A DNA stretch of 64,000 nucleotides from Clostridiaceae bacterium (GCA_012838135.1 DUPV01000016.1:36958-100957); one strand, 5' to 3'. Shown: positions 15,680-24,650, counted from the stretch's first letter. Translations and numbers: made by a program. Notes: generated by a model not told the origin, from the sequence alone.

Positions 15680-16954
15680 TTGTTTTTTGATCAAGTTGTT
15701 ATAGATGTTAAAGCCGGTAACGGCGGTGACGGTGCTGTATCTTTTCGACGCGAAAAATATGTACCGGAAGGTGGTCCGGACGGTGGCAATGGTGGTCAAG
15801 GCGGAGATATTTATTTAAGAGTAAATTCCGGGATTAATACTTTACAAAATTACCGTTATTCAAGAAAATTCAGAGCGGCGTCCGGCGAGAACGGTATGGG
15901 TAAAATGTGCTACGGTAAATCTGCCGAGGATTTATATTTGGAAGTGCCGCAGGGAACTTTAGTTTATGATGCTGAGAATGGCGAACTCTTAGCGGATTTA
16001 ACTGATGATAATCAAGAATTTCTGATAGCTAAAGGCGGACAAGGCGGTTTGGGGAATTCACATTTTAAGACATCAGTCAGACAAGCTCCGCGTTTTGCCA
16101 GAGCCGGCGGTATAGGTGAAGCGAAATCAATTAAACTGGAGCTCAAATTAATTGCTGATGTCGGCTTGATCGGATTTCCCAATGTCGGTAAATCGACACT
16201 CTTATCTGTAGCAACCGCAGCAAAACCTAAAATTGCCAACTATCCTTTTACCACACTCGCACCACAACTAGGTGTGGTGACATATGCGGATGTTTCTTTC
16301 GTGATGGCAGATATGCCGGGTTTAATTGAAGGAGCATCAGAAGGTATAGGCTTGGGTCACGATTTTCTGCGCCATATTGAAAGAACCAGAATGTTTCTTC
16401 AAATTATTGATCCGACAATGGGTGATTTTGAAAATGTTGTTAAGCAGTTTGAGTTAATTGAATTTGAGCTGGGTGAATATCAAGCAGAGTTATTGGAACG
16501 CAGGCGTCTGATTGTGATCAATAAAATTGATATAGCCGATAGTAAATTAGTTGCTGATTTAAAGCAGGAATTTGAAAACAGAGGATTTGAAGTATTTTTA
16601 ATTAGTGCAGCAACCCGCAAAAATATTGATCAGTTGATTGCCAAAACAGCTGAATACATTTCTGAATTGCCTCCGATTCCTAAATTTAAGACTGAAGATA
16701 CCGAACATAAAACATATCGCTATCAGGCTAAAGAATTATTCAAGATTCATTTTGACGGTGAATTCTTTATCGTGGATAGTGAATGGGCCGAACGTTTAGT
16801 AAGATCAACGGATTTTACTGACAATGAAGCATTTTTCTATTTTCAAAGATTGATTAAGCGTAGAGGTTTAGATACAGCTTTATATGATGCAGGACTAGAG
16901 AACGGTGATTGGGTAAAAATCGGCAATATGGAGTTCCAATGGCTGGACGAATAA
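15680..16954 (+). CDS. obg: Obg/CgtA GTPase
   Basis: 424 residues, TTG start giving MFFDQVVIDVKAGNGGDG; no closer ATG exists. Glycine-rich Obg fold at 1-157, then the G domain with GFPNVGKST (G1), DMPG (G3) and NKID (G4). The C-terminal OCT domain (RRGLDTALYDAGLENGDWVKIG) is present as in B. subtilis Obg. It acts in 50S assembly and stress signalling. Position after rpmA is conserved. Confidence 0.96.
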   Translation: MFFDQVVIDVKAGNGGDGAVSFRREKYVPEGGPDGGNGGQGGDIYLRVNSGINTLQNYRYSRKFRAASGENGMGKMCYGKSAEDLYLEVPQGTLVYDAENGELLADLTDDNQEFLIAKGGQGGLGNSHFKTSVRQAPRFARAGGIGEAKSIKLELKLIADVGLIGFPNVGKSTLLSVATAAKPKIANYPFTTLAPQLGVVTYADVSFVMADMPGLIEGASEGIGLGHDFLRHIERTRMFLQIIDPTMGDFENVVKQFELIEFELGEYQAELLERRRLIVINKIDIADSKLVADLKQEFENRGFEVFLISAATRKNIDQLIAKTAEYISELPPIPKFKTEDTEHKTYRYQAKELFKIHFDGEFFIVDSEWAERLVRSTDFTDNEAFFYFQRLIKRRGLDTALYDAGLENGDWVKIGNMEFQWLDE

Positions 16955-17087
16955 GAATTAATGTATAATTGGATAATGATGTTGACATTTTTCATAAGAA
17001 TTGTTGATCTGCTAGTCCAATGTTTAATCTGATCAATATCAAGTAGCACTCATGGTTTGTGTGAATACTGAATGCGAAGGGAATTAT

Positions 17088-17660
17088 ATGTTTCAGAATT
17101 GGGATGGTGACCTACTATATTTTTTTCAAAAAATAACAGAGCATCCGTTACTGGATAAATTTTTTATATTCTACACCACTCTGGGAAATAAAGGCTACCT
17201 TTGGATTGCGCTCGGCATAATATTAATAATTTTTAATAAAACACGTAAAACCGGTTTGTTACTTTTAATTTCGCTCTTAATCAGTCATCTTTTAAATAAC
17301 TTTGTACTCAAAACTCTAATTGATCGCCCGCGTCCATACGAAGTACTACCAAATGTTCGCATGGTAATCGGCAGAGTAGAGGAAACTTCATTTCCCTCAG
17401 GTCATTCTGCTACAGCATTCGGATCAGCCTTTGTTATTTTTCTGCGAGAAAGAGGTTGGTTGCGTTGGACTGCTTTAGCAATGGCTATTCTGATGGCTTT
17501 TTCCAGACTATATGTCGGTGTCCATTATCCAACAGATGTCTTGGCGGGATCGATCGTGGGGATATTGATTGCTTCAGGTGTAGTTTTCTTGGAAAAGTGC
17601 ATTTCTCAAAAAATTAAGCCAACATTGAATCAAAAAAGGAATAGAAAAAACTCAAAATAA
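17088..17660 (+). CDS. PAP2-superfamily membrane phosphatase
   Basis: 190 residues from ATG 17088 (GAAGGGA at 17076-17082); an in-frame ATG at 17052 lacks a good site. The three acid-phosphatase motifs are present: DRPRPYE, PSGHSATAF and SRLYVGVHYPTDVL, with about five hydrophobic segments. This fits a lipid phosphatase such as undecaprenyl-diphosphate phosphatase (BcrC type) or phosphatidylglycerophosphatase. The substrate cannot be told from sequence. Confidence 0.88.
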   Translation: MFQNWDGDLLYFFQKITEHPLLDKFFIFYTTLGNKGYLWIALGIILIIFNKTRKTGLLLLISLLISHLLNNFVLKTLIDRPRPYEVLPNVRMVIGRVEETSFPSGHSATAFGSAFVIFLRERGWLRWTALAMAILMAFSRLYVGVHYPTDVLAGSIVGILIASGVVFLEKCISQKIKPTLNQKRNRKNSK

Positions 17661-18007
17661 AATCTTGTCATGCTTAGACTTGTTGCAATAATTAGGCGCT
17701 ACTGACACTATAGAAAAGAAATTCTGACAATATCACAATTTAATCTTTATCTGCAATGACATGGTATAACCTTAAATTGTATACAGATTCTTTAACAAAC
17801 TCACTTCTGTGCAAAGTGTTTCGAATTTGTGCTGGAAGTTACAAGAAGTTACAAGATGTTTAATTGGGTTGAAGTTTGATCTTATTGATGATAGACTTTG
17901 CACAGAATTATGTTTTTTCTATATTATAATTTTTAAGAAAACTAAATTCTATTTGGCATAATTTATATAATTGTAAAACAAAGAAAAGTAAGGAAGGAAA
18001 TAAAACG
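17661..18007. other. Intergenic region upstream of rubredoxin, with long inverted repeat
   Basis: 347 bases with no gene seen. It contains a perfect 13-base inverted repeat (17805-17817 and 17895-17907, TTCTGTGCAAAGT and its complement) and a direct repeat AGTTACAAGA at about 17838-17860. The rubredoxin promoter overlaps the second arm. Confidence 0.6.
17898..17925 (+). promoter_or_regulatory. Putative rubredoxin promoter
   Basis: TTGCAC (17898-17903), 16 bases, TATATT (17920-17925). The -35 box lies inside the second arm of the 13-base inverted repeat, so a protein bound there would affect transcription. Confidence 0.45.
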
Positions 18008-18169
18008 ATGAAATCATATGTTTGTGATGTATGCGGATATATCTATGATCCGGCAGAAGGTGATCCGGATAACGGAGTAGAACCGGGAACAGCTTTTGAA
18101 GATATTCCTGAAGATTGGCTCTGCCCACTGTGTGGCGTAGGCAAAGAAGATTTTTCACCATTAGACTAA
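18008..18169 (+). CDS. Rubredoxin
   Basis: 53 residues, ATG at 18008 preceded by AAGGAAGG (17991-17998). The two iron-binding knuckles are complete: C6-x2-C9 ([10 protein letters not shown]) and C39-x2-C42 ([10 protein letters not shown]), with the family spacer [21 protein letters not shown]. It is a one-electron carrier with an Fe(Cys)4 site, in anaerobes usually linked to oxygen and peroxide reduction. It stands alone with its own promoter and terminator, so redox or iron regulation is likely but unproven. Confidence 0.96.
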   Translation: MKSYVCDVCGYIYDPAEGDPDNGVEPGTAFEDIPEDWLCPLCGVGKEDFSPLD

Positions 18170-18194
18170 TCTTTAACAAAGGAAATATTAAATA

Positions 18195-18242
18195 AAAAAG
18201 TGGTGCTGAAACACAGGTTAAAATCTGTTAGCATCACTTTTT
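18195..18242 (+). terminator. Rubredoxin terminator
   Basis: AAAAAGTGGTGCT (18195-18207) pairs with AGCATCACTTTTT (18230-18242), with an inner ACAG/CTGT stem and a terminal T-run. Confidence 0.75.
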
Positions 18243-18267
18243 ATTGATGTTTTTAGTACATCAATAA
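18241..18267. repeat. Middle hairpin of a three-hairpin intergenic block
   Basis: TTATTGATGT (18241-18250), 7-base loop, ACATCAATAA (18258-18267); perfect 10-base arms. It lies directly between the two convergent terminators. Confidence 0.6.
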
Positions 18268-18308
18268 AAAAAGCCAATACAGATCGGAATAATCTGTATT
18301 GGCTTTTT
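18268..18308 (-). terminator. Bidirectional terminator after the minus-strand aldolase gene
   Basis: Perfect 17-base arms, 18268-18284 with 18292-18308 (AAAAAGCCAATACAGAT and its complement), and a 7-base loop. A/T ends on both sides let it work in both directions. Confidence 0.8.
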
Positions 18309-18325
18309 AAACAAAAAATAAAAAT

Positions 18326-18967
18326 TTATTTGTTGCCTCTTACACTATTAAAGATTTCTTTTGCTTCTTTGCATAATTTTGTGATTTCAGCAAAATTACC
18401 GTCGGCAACTAATTTCTTGTCGCAAATCCATGAACCGCCAACAGCCACAATTTTGTCGAATTCTAAGAATTCTTTTAAATTACTGGCATTTACACCACCT
18501 GTCGGCATAAACTTGACATCGCCGAATGGAGCAGCTAATGATTTCATTGTTTTCAAACCGCCGTAATTGCCGGCAGGGAAAAACTTGACAGTATCTAAAC
18601 CTTCATTAAGTATTTGAATGATCTCCGTAGGGGTTACACCACCGGGGAACATGGCCAAATTCAATTCTTTAGCTCTTTTGACAATGTTTATGTCAAAACC
18701 GGGTGAAACAATAAATTTTGCTCCTGCCTGATAAGCTCTTTCTAATTGATCCATTGTCAAAACTGTGCCGGCTCCAACTAATATTTCCGGTACATTTTCT
18801 GAAATTTGTTTAATTGATTCTTCAGCTGCTTTTGTCCGGAAAGTTATTTCTGCTACATCGATGCCACCAGCTAATAAGGCTTCAGCTAAAGGCACTGCAT
18901 CTTTTACATCGTCCAATACAACAACCGGGACGATACCGCATTGTTCTAATCTTTTTGCAATAGACAT
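18326..18967 (-). CDS. eda: 2-keto-3-deoxy-6-phosphogluconate / 4-hydroxy-2-oxoglutarate aldolase
   Basis: 213 residues. A class I aldolase of the KDPG/KHG family that cleaves 2-keto-3-deoxy acids to pyruvate and an aldehyde or aldehyde phosphate. The family motifs are VAEITFRT (catalytic Glu), VGAGTVL, the Schiff-base Lys in TVKFFPAG, and PTGGV. A good ribosome binding site (AGGAGG) lies before the ATG. Last gene of the minus arm of the sugar locus, it suggests that an aldonate-type intermediate is formed there. Confidence 0.92.
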   Translation of the reverse strand: MSIAKRLEQCGIVPVVVLDDVKDAVPLAEALLAGGIDVAEITFRTKAAEESIKQISENVPEILVGAGTVLTMDQLERAYQAGAKFIVSPGFDINIVKRAKELNLAMFPGGVTPTEIIQILNEGLDTVKFFPAGNYGGLKTMKSLAAPFGDVKFMPTGGVNASNLKEFLEFDKIVAVGGSWICDKKLVADGNFAEITKLCKEAKEIFNSVRGNK

Positions 18968-19062
18968 AATTCCTCCTAATAAATATATCTTTATTCATGT
19001 ACAGACCATTAATTAGTATCTCATGAACAGATTAACAATCTGCTCCTCATGATTGAAAATTT

Positions 19063-19908
19063 TTAATTCATCTCGTATTTTTCAATCATCTTTCTTGCGA
19101 ATTTTATACTTTCATTGATAAAGGTATCACGATCAGGCACTAATTGACGCCATACCCAAGTACTCATATTATCAGTAACATCTGAAAATCCTTCGAAGCC
19201 CAGGTATCCGTTGAAACCAATCTCTTTGAAGCCACGGAATATATCATCAAAATTGATATGACCGCTTCCCGGAATTCCACGATCATTTTCACAAATATGG
19301 AAACATTTTAATTTATTGCCTGCTGTGATGACCGGATCATAGAAATTCTTTTCTTCTACATTCATATGATAAGAATCCAAATGAACAAAAACATTATCTT
19401 CATCAATCATATCAATTAATTTAACAGTTTGCTCAGATGTATTTAATAAATAAGATTCATATCTGGTAACAGGTTCAAGTGCTAATTCTACGCCTAAATT
19501 CTTAGCATACTGAGCGACCTCTTTTAAGGCTTTGGCGGAAAATTCCCACTCCTCCTCTGTCGGAGCACTTTTAGCATCTTTTAAATATTGCGAATAAATG
19601 ACACCTGAGAACATTTTCCCGCCAATATCCGCAGTAGCCTTTACACAATCTTTTAAGTATTGGACGCCGTTTTTTCTTGCTGCCGGATCAAATGAGGTAA
19701 TATCAACATCATCAGCAAGTAAGACATTTGAAGTTACAGCTTCTAAACCGTCTAGTCGTTCTTTAACTGCAACAGGATCAAATAAATCCAGACGCATCAA
19801 TGGAATTTCAAGATAATCTAAGTTTGCTTCCTTAGCTTTGTCAATAATATAAAGAGTATCATTAGACCATTCACTACACCATGCATAAGCGTGTATTCCT
19901 AATTTCAT
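19063..19908 (-). CDS. Sugar 3-epimerase (D-tagatose/D-psicose 3-epimerase-like)
   Basis: 281 residues, a TIM-barrel sugar isomerase/epimerase. Metal and catalytic positions of the tagatose/psicose epimerase family are visible: Glu in LALEPVTRYE, Asp in VHLDSYHMN, His in CFHICENDRGIPGSGHI, and Glu in YLGFEGF. Such enzymes swap C3 of ketoses and can connect D-ribulose with D-xylulose, which would feed the xylulokinase-type kinase encoded at 33517. The real substrate is not known. Confidence 0.82.
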   Translation of the reverse strand: MKLGIHAYAWCSEWSNDTLYIIDKAKEANLDYLEIPLMRLDLFDPVAVKERLDGLEAVTSNVLLADDVDITSFDPAARKNGVQYLKDCVKATADIGGKMFSGVIYSQYLKDAKSAPTEEEWEFSAKALKEVAQYAKNLGVELALEPVTRYESYLLNTSEQTVKLIDMIDEDNVFVHLDSYHMNVEEKNFYDPVITAGNKLKCFHICENDRGIPGSGHINFDDIFRGFKEIGFNGYLGFEGFSDVTDNMSTWVWRQLVPDRDTFINESIKFARKMIEKYEMN

Positions 19909-19928
19909 ATAGCTACCTCCTAGGTTTA

Positions 19929-19975
19929 GACTTTGTTCTGTTAACTTAAAAAATCATTTTTAGTTAACAGAGCCT
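19929..19975. repeat. Intergenic hairpin between gntR-type gene and epimerase gene
   Basis: TCTGTTAACT and its complement AGTTAACAGA form perfect 10-base arms around an A/T-rich loop, centred near 19952. It may be a weak terminator, a processing site or an operator built on GTTAAC. Confidence 0.45.
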
Positions 19976-20010
19976 TAGACTTATAATTTTTCATGATGAA
20001 ATCAAAATAT

Positions 20011-20769
20011 TTATGTCTTGTATATTTCAACAAGAAATTTTGTTTTGTCACCTCTGTAACGTGCAATTGAATATTCAATTGGAATTTTATTGTCAGTAAA
20101 AGATACTGATCTTGTTAGACAAATTGGGGCATTTTCTTCTATTCTTAATAATTTAGCTTCATTAGCCCTGGCAGGAACTGCTTCTATATATCTTTGGGCA
20201 TGTGTGACTACAATGCCGCAAACTTCATTCATCAGAGAATATAACGAGTTTTCTGCTAAATTTTCTTGTAATAATAATTGAAATGTATCATAAGGCATAT
20301 ATGTATCCAAATAAACAATTGGACAATCATCAGCATATCTTAATCTTTGTAAATGAAGTAAACTTTTATACAAATCAAGATTTAATTTTTTGTTGACATG
20401 ACCAATTGCCGGAATTTCTTTAAATCTAAGAACTTCAGTATGAGGGACTCGATCTTGCTTGATTAACTCGTCATTATAACTTTCTAATTTTACAAAGAAT
20501 TGATCAGTCAGTTTAGGTTTAGTAACAAATGTTCCCACACCTCTATTACGGATTAAATAACCTGAATCAACCAGAGAATTTAGTGCTTGTCTAACTGTTG
20601 GTCTGCTAATTTCTAAAAAATTAGATAATTCTTTTTCAGTAGGAATTAAATCACCTTCAACGAAAACCCCTTCCTCAATCAATGCCAAAAGATTTTGTTC
20701 CAATTGGTAATATAAAGGTATCGGTACATCTTTGTTTAATTTAATTTTATTTAAGATATCATTACTCAA
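20011..20769 (-). CDS. GntR-family (HutC/UTRA) transcriptional regulator
   Basis: 252 residues, TTG start with GGGAGA upstream. An N-terminal winged helix (about 15-80, with the recognition region TEKELSNFLEISRPTVRQALNSL and the wing GVGTFV) is followed by a UTRA ligand-binding domain (about 95-245). UTRA domains sense small molecules such as sugar phosphates. It lies inside the minus arm and probably controls it. Operator unknown. Confidence 0.92.
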   Translation of the reverse strand: MSNDILNKIKLNKDVPIPLYYQLEQNLLALIEEGVFVEGDLIPTEKELSNFLEISRPTVRQALNSLVDSGYLIRNRGVGTFVTKPKLTDQFFVKLESYNDELIKQDRVPHTEVLRFKEIPAIGHVNKKLNLDLYKSLLHLQRLRYADDCPIVYLDTYMPYDTFQLLLQENLAENSLYSLMNEVCGIVVTHAQRYIEAVPARANEAKLLRIEENAPICLTRSVSFTDNKIPIEYSIARYRGDKTKFLVEIYKT

Positions 20770-20802
20770 AAAATGTCTCCCGTGACTCTTGAAAAATTGA
20801 AT

Positions 20803-21738
20803 CTATATCTTTCCTTGTTTTCTAAATGTTTCTAAAATATTATCAACTGCCATCATACTCATTTTATCAATTGCTCCGGTAGAAGAAGCAGAACAGTGTG
20901 AGCCGACAATAACATTGTCTAACGTTAATAAAGGTGAATTTGTTGCCGGCTCCTCTTCAAACACATCAATACCTGCACCGTAGATTTGACCATTTTTTAA
21001 AGCTTGATATAAGTCATCTTCATTAATTACTCCGCCTCTGGCTGTATTTACTATGATCAATTCTTTTTTTGCTGTACTTAATAAATCTTTATTAATGAGA
21101 TATCTGGTATCTTCTGTCAAAGGCAGATGGATCGAGATAAAGTCACATTCTTTAAATATTTTTTCAACAGAGGTAAATTTAATGTTATGTTTTTCATTAA
21201 ACTCTTTGTCTTCAAAAATATCATAGCCGTATAATTCCATGTCAAATCCACGAGATCGTAAAGCTACTTGTTTTCCAATAGCACCAAGTCCCAAAATTCC
21301 AAGTTTTTTATTCTTAATATCCAGAGAAATTCTCTTTTTCCAATCACCTTTACGGCAAGCAGCATCAATTTCGCAAACCCTTCTTGCTACAGCTAAAATT
21401 AAAGCAAATGCATAATCAGCGACAGCATCATTATTAGCACCTGCAGTAATTTTTACTTCAATACCGTTATCCTCACAATAGGCTAAATCAATATTGTCTA
21501 ATCCTACCCCGTATTTTGAAATAACAGATAGATTCTTTGCATTTTTCAACACATCTTTTGTTAAAGGATCAACGCCTATAATAATGCCGTCTAAATCTTT
21601 TACGAGTTCCTTTAATTCTTCTTCGGTGTATATATCGCCTTTAGTATTTAATTGTAATTCAATTGAATTATCTTTCAATTTGTTGATAGGTTCTTTGCTA
21701 TAGCTTGCAAAAGAACGAGCAGTGGCTAAAACTTTCAT
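20803..21738 (-). CDS. D-2-hydroxyacid dehydrogenase (PGDH-like)
   Basis: 311 residues. An NAD-dependent D-isomer-specific 2-hydroxyacid dehydrogenase. The nucleotide-binding motif is GILGLGAIGKQ (about 150), and the catalytic Arg (NTARGG), Glu (FEEEP) and His (GSHCSASS) are present. There is no ACT domain, so it is not the regulated serine-pathway enzyme. In this context it may reduce or oxidise a sugar acid. AGGAGG precedes the ATG. Confidence 0.87.
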   Translation of the reverse strand: MKVLATARSFASYSKEPINKLKDNSIELQLNTKGDIYTEEELKELVKDLDGIIIGVDPLTKDVLKNAKNLSVISKYGVGLDNIDLAYCEDNGIEVKITAGANNDAVADYAFALILAVARRVCEIDAACRKGDWKKRISLDIKNKKLGILGLGAIGKQVALRSRGFDMELYGYDIFEDKEFNEKHNIKFTSVEKIFKECDFISIHLPLTEDTRYLINKDLLSTAKKELIIVNTARGGVINEDDLYQALKNGQIYGAGIDVFEEEPATNSPLLTLDNVIVGSHCSASSTGAIDKMSMMAVDNILETFRKQGKI

Positions 21739-21755
21739 AATACCTCCTGTATATA

Positions 21756-22715
21756 TTATTTTCTGAATGCTAAGATATGTTTGGCATTTTCTTCTGTCAT
21801 AAGATTGATGTGTGATTTTTCAATACCAAATTCCAGCATTCTGTTTATAAATGTTTTTAAAATATAATCTAAGCCCATGTAACCGCCATAAGAAGACAAA
21901 CGCTCATTCGTAGTGTCTAAACTCAAAACAATTTGCTTTGCGAAACCTTCGTCCAGAACGAATTGAATTAATTCTAATTCTTGCTGCTCACTCAGATATT
22001 TCAGCCGATTAACACTATCGTAACAGAGATTGACTCCTCGACTGAGAACTTCCTTATGATAAGAAAAATTATAATTTGTTCTATCTAAGTGACATATTAA
22101 TAGCCTGTTTGTAGCAATATTATAAGACTCAAAAAAATCAATTAAAGCGTGAATATCTGCATGATTATCAGTATGAATCATGATGGGAACACCGGTTTCC
22201 AATGCTGCATTAGCTATTGCACAGAATAATTTCTTATAATCAAAGTCATTAAAACCTTCTTTGGTAATAGCTCCTTTAATAATACCCGCTTTTGCTGAAA
22301 TTATTGTATTGTCTTCTGAAATCATTCCTTCCTTAATTTCAGAGATGAAAAAAGAAGTGTTTTCTTCTTCTGTCCCGGTCTTTATTATTGAATTTTCATC
22401 ATAGAAAATGGTTTTGTAGAAGCCGGTAGTCGAGATAATATTCAGATTTGATTCCCTTGCCAGATTAACCAGATTATTTGCCATTCTGCCACATAGAGCC
22501 GGTTGTGCATCAACGACAGTTCGTCCGCCTGCCTCATAAAAATCTATAGCTTCAGTTAAGGTTTTGTTGTAATCATCCATGTGTAAAGAACTTACAAGAC
22601 TACAGGGAATTCCTTTTTCTATGAAGAGATGCTCATGACATTGAGTGAAACCCAAATTATCGGTATTGACATCACCCAGTACAGTTCTAACAAAATTTTG
22701 ATTTGATATTTTCAT
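21756..22715 (-). CDS. Phosphotriesterase-family hydrolase, possible sugar-lactone-phosphate lactonase
   Basis: 319 residues, amidohydrolase fold. The metal motif HxH is seen as QCHEHLF (residue about 27), with later His residues in MIHTDNH and LICHLDRT and the final Asp in LSLDTT. Characterised COG1735 relatives Lmo2620 and Bh0225 hydrolyse phosphorylated sugar lactones, which fits the aldolase, dehydrogenase and kinase genes here. Substrate assignment is inference. Confidence 0.82.
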   Translation of the reverse strand: MKISNQNFVRTVLGDVNTDNLGFTQCHEHLFIEKGIPCSLVSSLHMDDYNKTLTEAIDFYEAGGRTVVDAQPALCGRMANNLVNLARESNLNIISTTGFYKTIFYDENSIIKTGTEEENTSFFISEIKEGMISEDNTIISAKAGIIKGAITKEGFNDFDYKKLFCAIANAALETGVPIMIHTDNHADIHALIDFFESYNIATNRLLICHLDRTNYNFSYHKEVLSRGVNLCYDSVNRLKYLSEQQELELIQFVLDEGFAKQIVLSLDTTNERLSSYGGYMGLDYILKTFINRMLEFGIEKSHINLMTEENAKHILAFRK

Positions 22716-22787
22716 TGTATAATCCTAATTATTCTTGTTTCTGAAATTGTATTATTAATGATAACTAATAATGTAATGAATGTGTAA

Positions 22788-22823
22788 TTTGCTCAGCATT
22801 CTCTATAGAGGACGCTGAGCAAA
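22788..22823 (-). terminator. Hairpin downstream of the cupin isomerase gene
   Basis: TTTGCTCAGC (22788-22797) pairs perfectly with GCTGAGCAAA (22814-22823), with CTCTATAGAG inside. The T-run is poor, so it may be an attenuator or mRNA-stabilising hairpin between operon segments. Confidence 0.5.
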
Positions 22824-22860
22824 TATATTTGAACTGTTGATAAAAACTCTAGACAGCTGA

Positions 22861-23463
22861 TTATTCCTCTTGCCATTTTGGATTCGCTTTGAATGTAGGA
22901 ATACCACGTTCTTCAACCAAAATCGTTCTGTAGCCTTTTGTTTCAATTGTTCCGTAATCATGTCCGGCATCGGCACGATAAGTAAAAAATGTTATTAAAG
23001 GAACACTTCCTGTATTGATTGTTCTATGTGCATAACGTGGCGGGACATAAACAGCGACACCAGGACGAATTGGCAAGAATTTCCAATCTCCTTCCGGATT
23101 TTCAAGCAACATATAGCCTTCACCGGATAATCCATAATACACTTCTGCTGTTTCTAAAATGGTATGAAAATGTCCCTTAGTGAAATAATATTCATCACCG
23201 ATTTTTCCCGGATAGGTAATTGAAGTACCCATTCCTAAATGGGCATCAGTCTCAGGGAAACCCATTTCATAAAATTCGTAGATTACTGAGTCTTCCTCTT
23301 TTAGAGCTTTTTCATAAGCTTCTTCATCACTGAACATACCTTTCATCTGTGACAAATATCTTTTAGTAGAAATAGCCTTCTCAGAAAGACCGTCTTGTAA
23401 ATTAAAATCACAAACAAACCCTGTTTCATACATTTCTTTTGAAAAAATATCCGAATTATTCAT
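22861..23463 (-). CDS. Cupin-type glucose-6-phosphate isomerase
   Basis: 200 residues. It resembles the archaeal-type cupin phosphoglucose isomerase, with the metal motif TKGHFHTILETAEVYYGL (His-x-His and a later Glu) and the second cupin motif PPRYAHRTINTG. It probably interconverts aldose and ketose phosphates. The cupin form is unusual beside the normal bacterial Pgi; within this operon it may act on another sugar phosphate. Follows the shikimate-dehydrogenase-like gene by 20 nt. Confidence 0.82.
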   Translation of the reverse strand: MNNSDIFSKEMYETGFVCDFNLQDGLSEKAISTKRYLSQMKGMFSDEEAYEKALKEEDSVIYEFYEMGFPETDAHLGMGTSITYPGKIGDEYYFTKGHFHTILETAEVYYGLSGEGYMLLENPEGDWKFLPIRPGVAVYVPPRYAHRTINTGSVPLITFFTYRADAGHDYGTIETKGYRTILVEERGIPTFKANPKWQEE

Positions 23464-23483
23464 CTTAAATTTAAACTCCTTTT

Positions 23484-24467
23484 CTATCTAAACTTTTTTG
23501 CTATATCATCAAGATTGTCCAAGACTTCACCCTTTATTTCGATATGGAAAACTTCTGCAATAACTTCTGTCCAGCCATAAATGAAGTATCTCCAACCATC
23601 TTCAACATGTAGATTGGCTTCTTCTTCTTGAGCCAAAGCCTGATGCATGAAATCCAACTCACCTCTGTAATTAATTTCCCAAACCAAAGAATTTTCAGGG
23701 AATTTGGCATTGTCTGTAAGGGGCGAACCGGGACGATCTTTACCCAGTCCGGTTGCATTTACAATAACAGAATAGGGTTTAACGGACGTAAGAATTTGAT
23801 CATTATCTGTGCTTACAGGGCATAGGTGATATTCAAAATCAATATTACCCGGATCCAGATCAGTAAAAATCCTTTCAATTTCGGTTAAGCGGGGTTGAGA
23901 GCGATTTGTAACAATGATTCGGTTGGGATAATTTCCTTTAAATTCTTCCTTCATTAAATAAGATCCCATAGCAATGGCACTTCCTCCTGCTCCAATGACA
24001 CAAAAATCACCGTTATGCTCAGACCACCAATTTTCCGGTACAAAGTCTTCCAAAGCTTTACCGCTTGTGATGGGATCTTTAGCATGACCTCTTAATTGAC
24101 CATCCAGTTTTGATATAGAAGATAGTTCTCCGAACATTAAAGCGTAAGGATCCAAATACTCAAACAGATCTTTAGTTGCTTCATACAAATCTAATTTATG
24201 GGTAGTGACTAGAGCACCCATTGATAATTCATCATTTTTAATAAAACTAACAACTTTTCTGTAAACTTCGGGATCTTCATGTATGCCGATATCGATACCT
24301 ACAATGACAGTATTATCTAATCCTAATGCTTTTGCCCAAGAAGGGAAAATCTTCATAATAGAGGATTGTCCGGTTGTTACTCCAATAAAATACATGGTTG
24401 GTTGTTTTGCGCTTGGTACATTAAAAGTGTCCTTGTCGACTTTATAAGCGATGATATTTTGTTCCAT
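23484..24467 (-). CDS. Shikimate-dehydrogenase-like oxidoreductase in a sugar operon
   Basis: 327 residues. Two-domain layout of the shikimate/quinate dehydrogenase family: an N-terminal substrate region with GALVTTHK (the family has xNVTxPxK with its catalytic Lys), a Rossmann motif CVIGAGGSAIAMG, and VIVNATGLGKD. It is longer than AroE (about 270) and has no aro neighbours. It probably oxidises or reduces a cyclic or sugar-acid substrate of this pathway. GAGG precedes the ATG. Confidence 0.75.
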   Translation of the reverse strand: MEQNIIAYKVDKDTFNVPSAKQPTMYFIGVTTGQSSIMKIFPSWAKALGLDNTVIVGIDIGIHEDPEVYRKVVSFIKNDELSMGALVTTHKLDLYEATKDLFEYLDPYALMFGELSSISKLDGQLRGHAKDPITSGKALEDFVPENWWSEHNGDFCVIGAGGSAIAMGSYLMKEEFKGNYPNRIIVTNRSQPRLTEIERIFTDLDPGNIDFEYHLCPVSTDNDQILTSVKPYSVIVNATGLGKDRPGSPLTDNAKFPENSLVWEINYRGELDFMHQALAQEEEANLHVEDGWRYFIYGWTEVIAEVFHIEIKGEVLDNLDDIAKKFR

Positions 24468-24557
24468 TTTTTACCTCTTCCCAATAGTTTTTAAGAGTTA
24501 TCTCTTTGTAAAATGCAATTGTTCAAATGACAAAAGATTAATTTGTCTTTACATTAA

Positions 24558-24586
24558 AAGGTATCATCAAGGTTTTTTTATGTCAA
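24558..24586 (-). promoter_or_regulatory. Putative promoter of the dehydrogenase-isomerase operon
   Basis: On the minus strand TTGACA (24581-24586) and TACCTT (24558-24563) are 17 bases apart. Downstream lies an inverted repeat GACAAA-N7-TTTGTC (24529-24547), a possible operator. Confidence 0.5.
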
Positions 24587-24618
24587 TGTTGGCAAAATAA
24601 ATAAGATTTTGGGAAATT

Positions 24619-24650
24619 AAAGAGGACGGGGATTAATCCACGTCCTCTTT
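24619..24650 (-). terminator. Terminator of deoC-aldo/keto reductase operon
   Basis: AAAGAGGACG (24619-24628) pairs with CGTCCTCTTT (24641-24650) and an inner GGA/TCC, followed by an AT-rich end on the minus strand. Confidence 0.6.
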
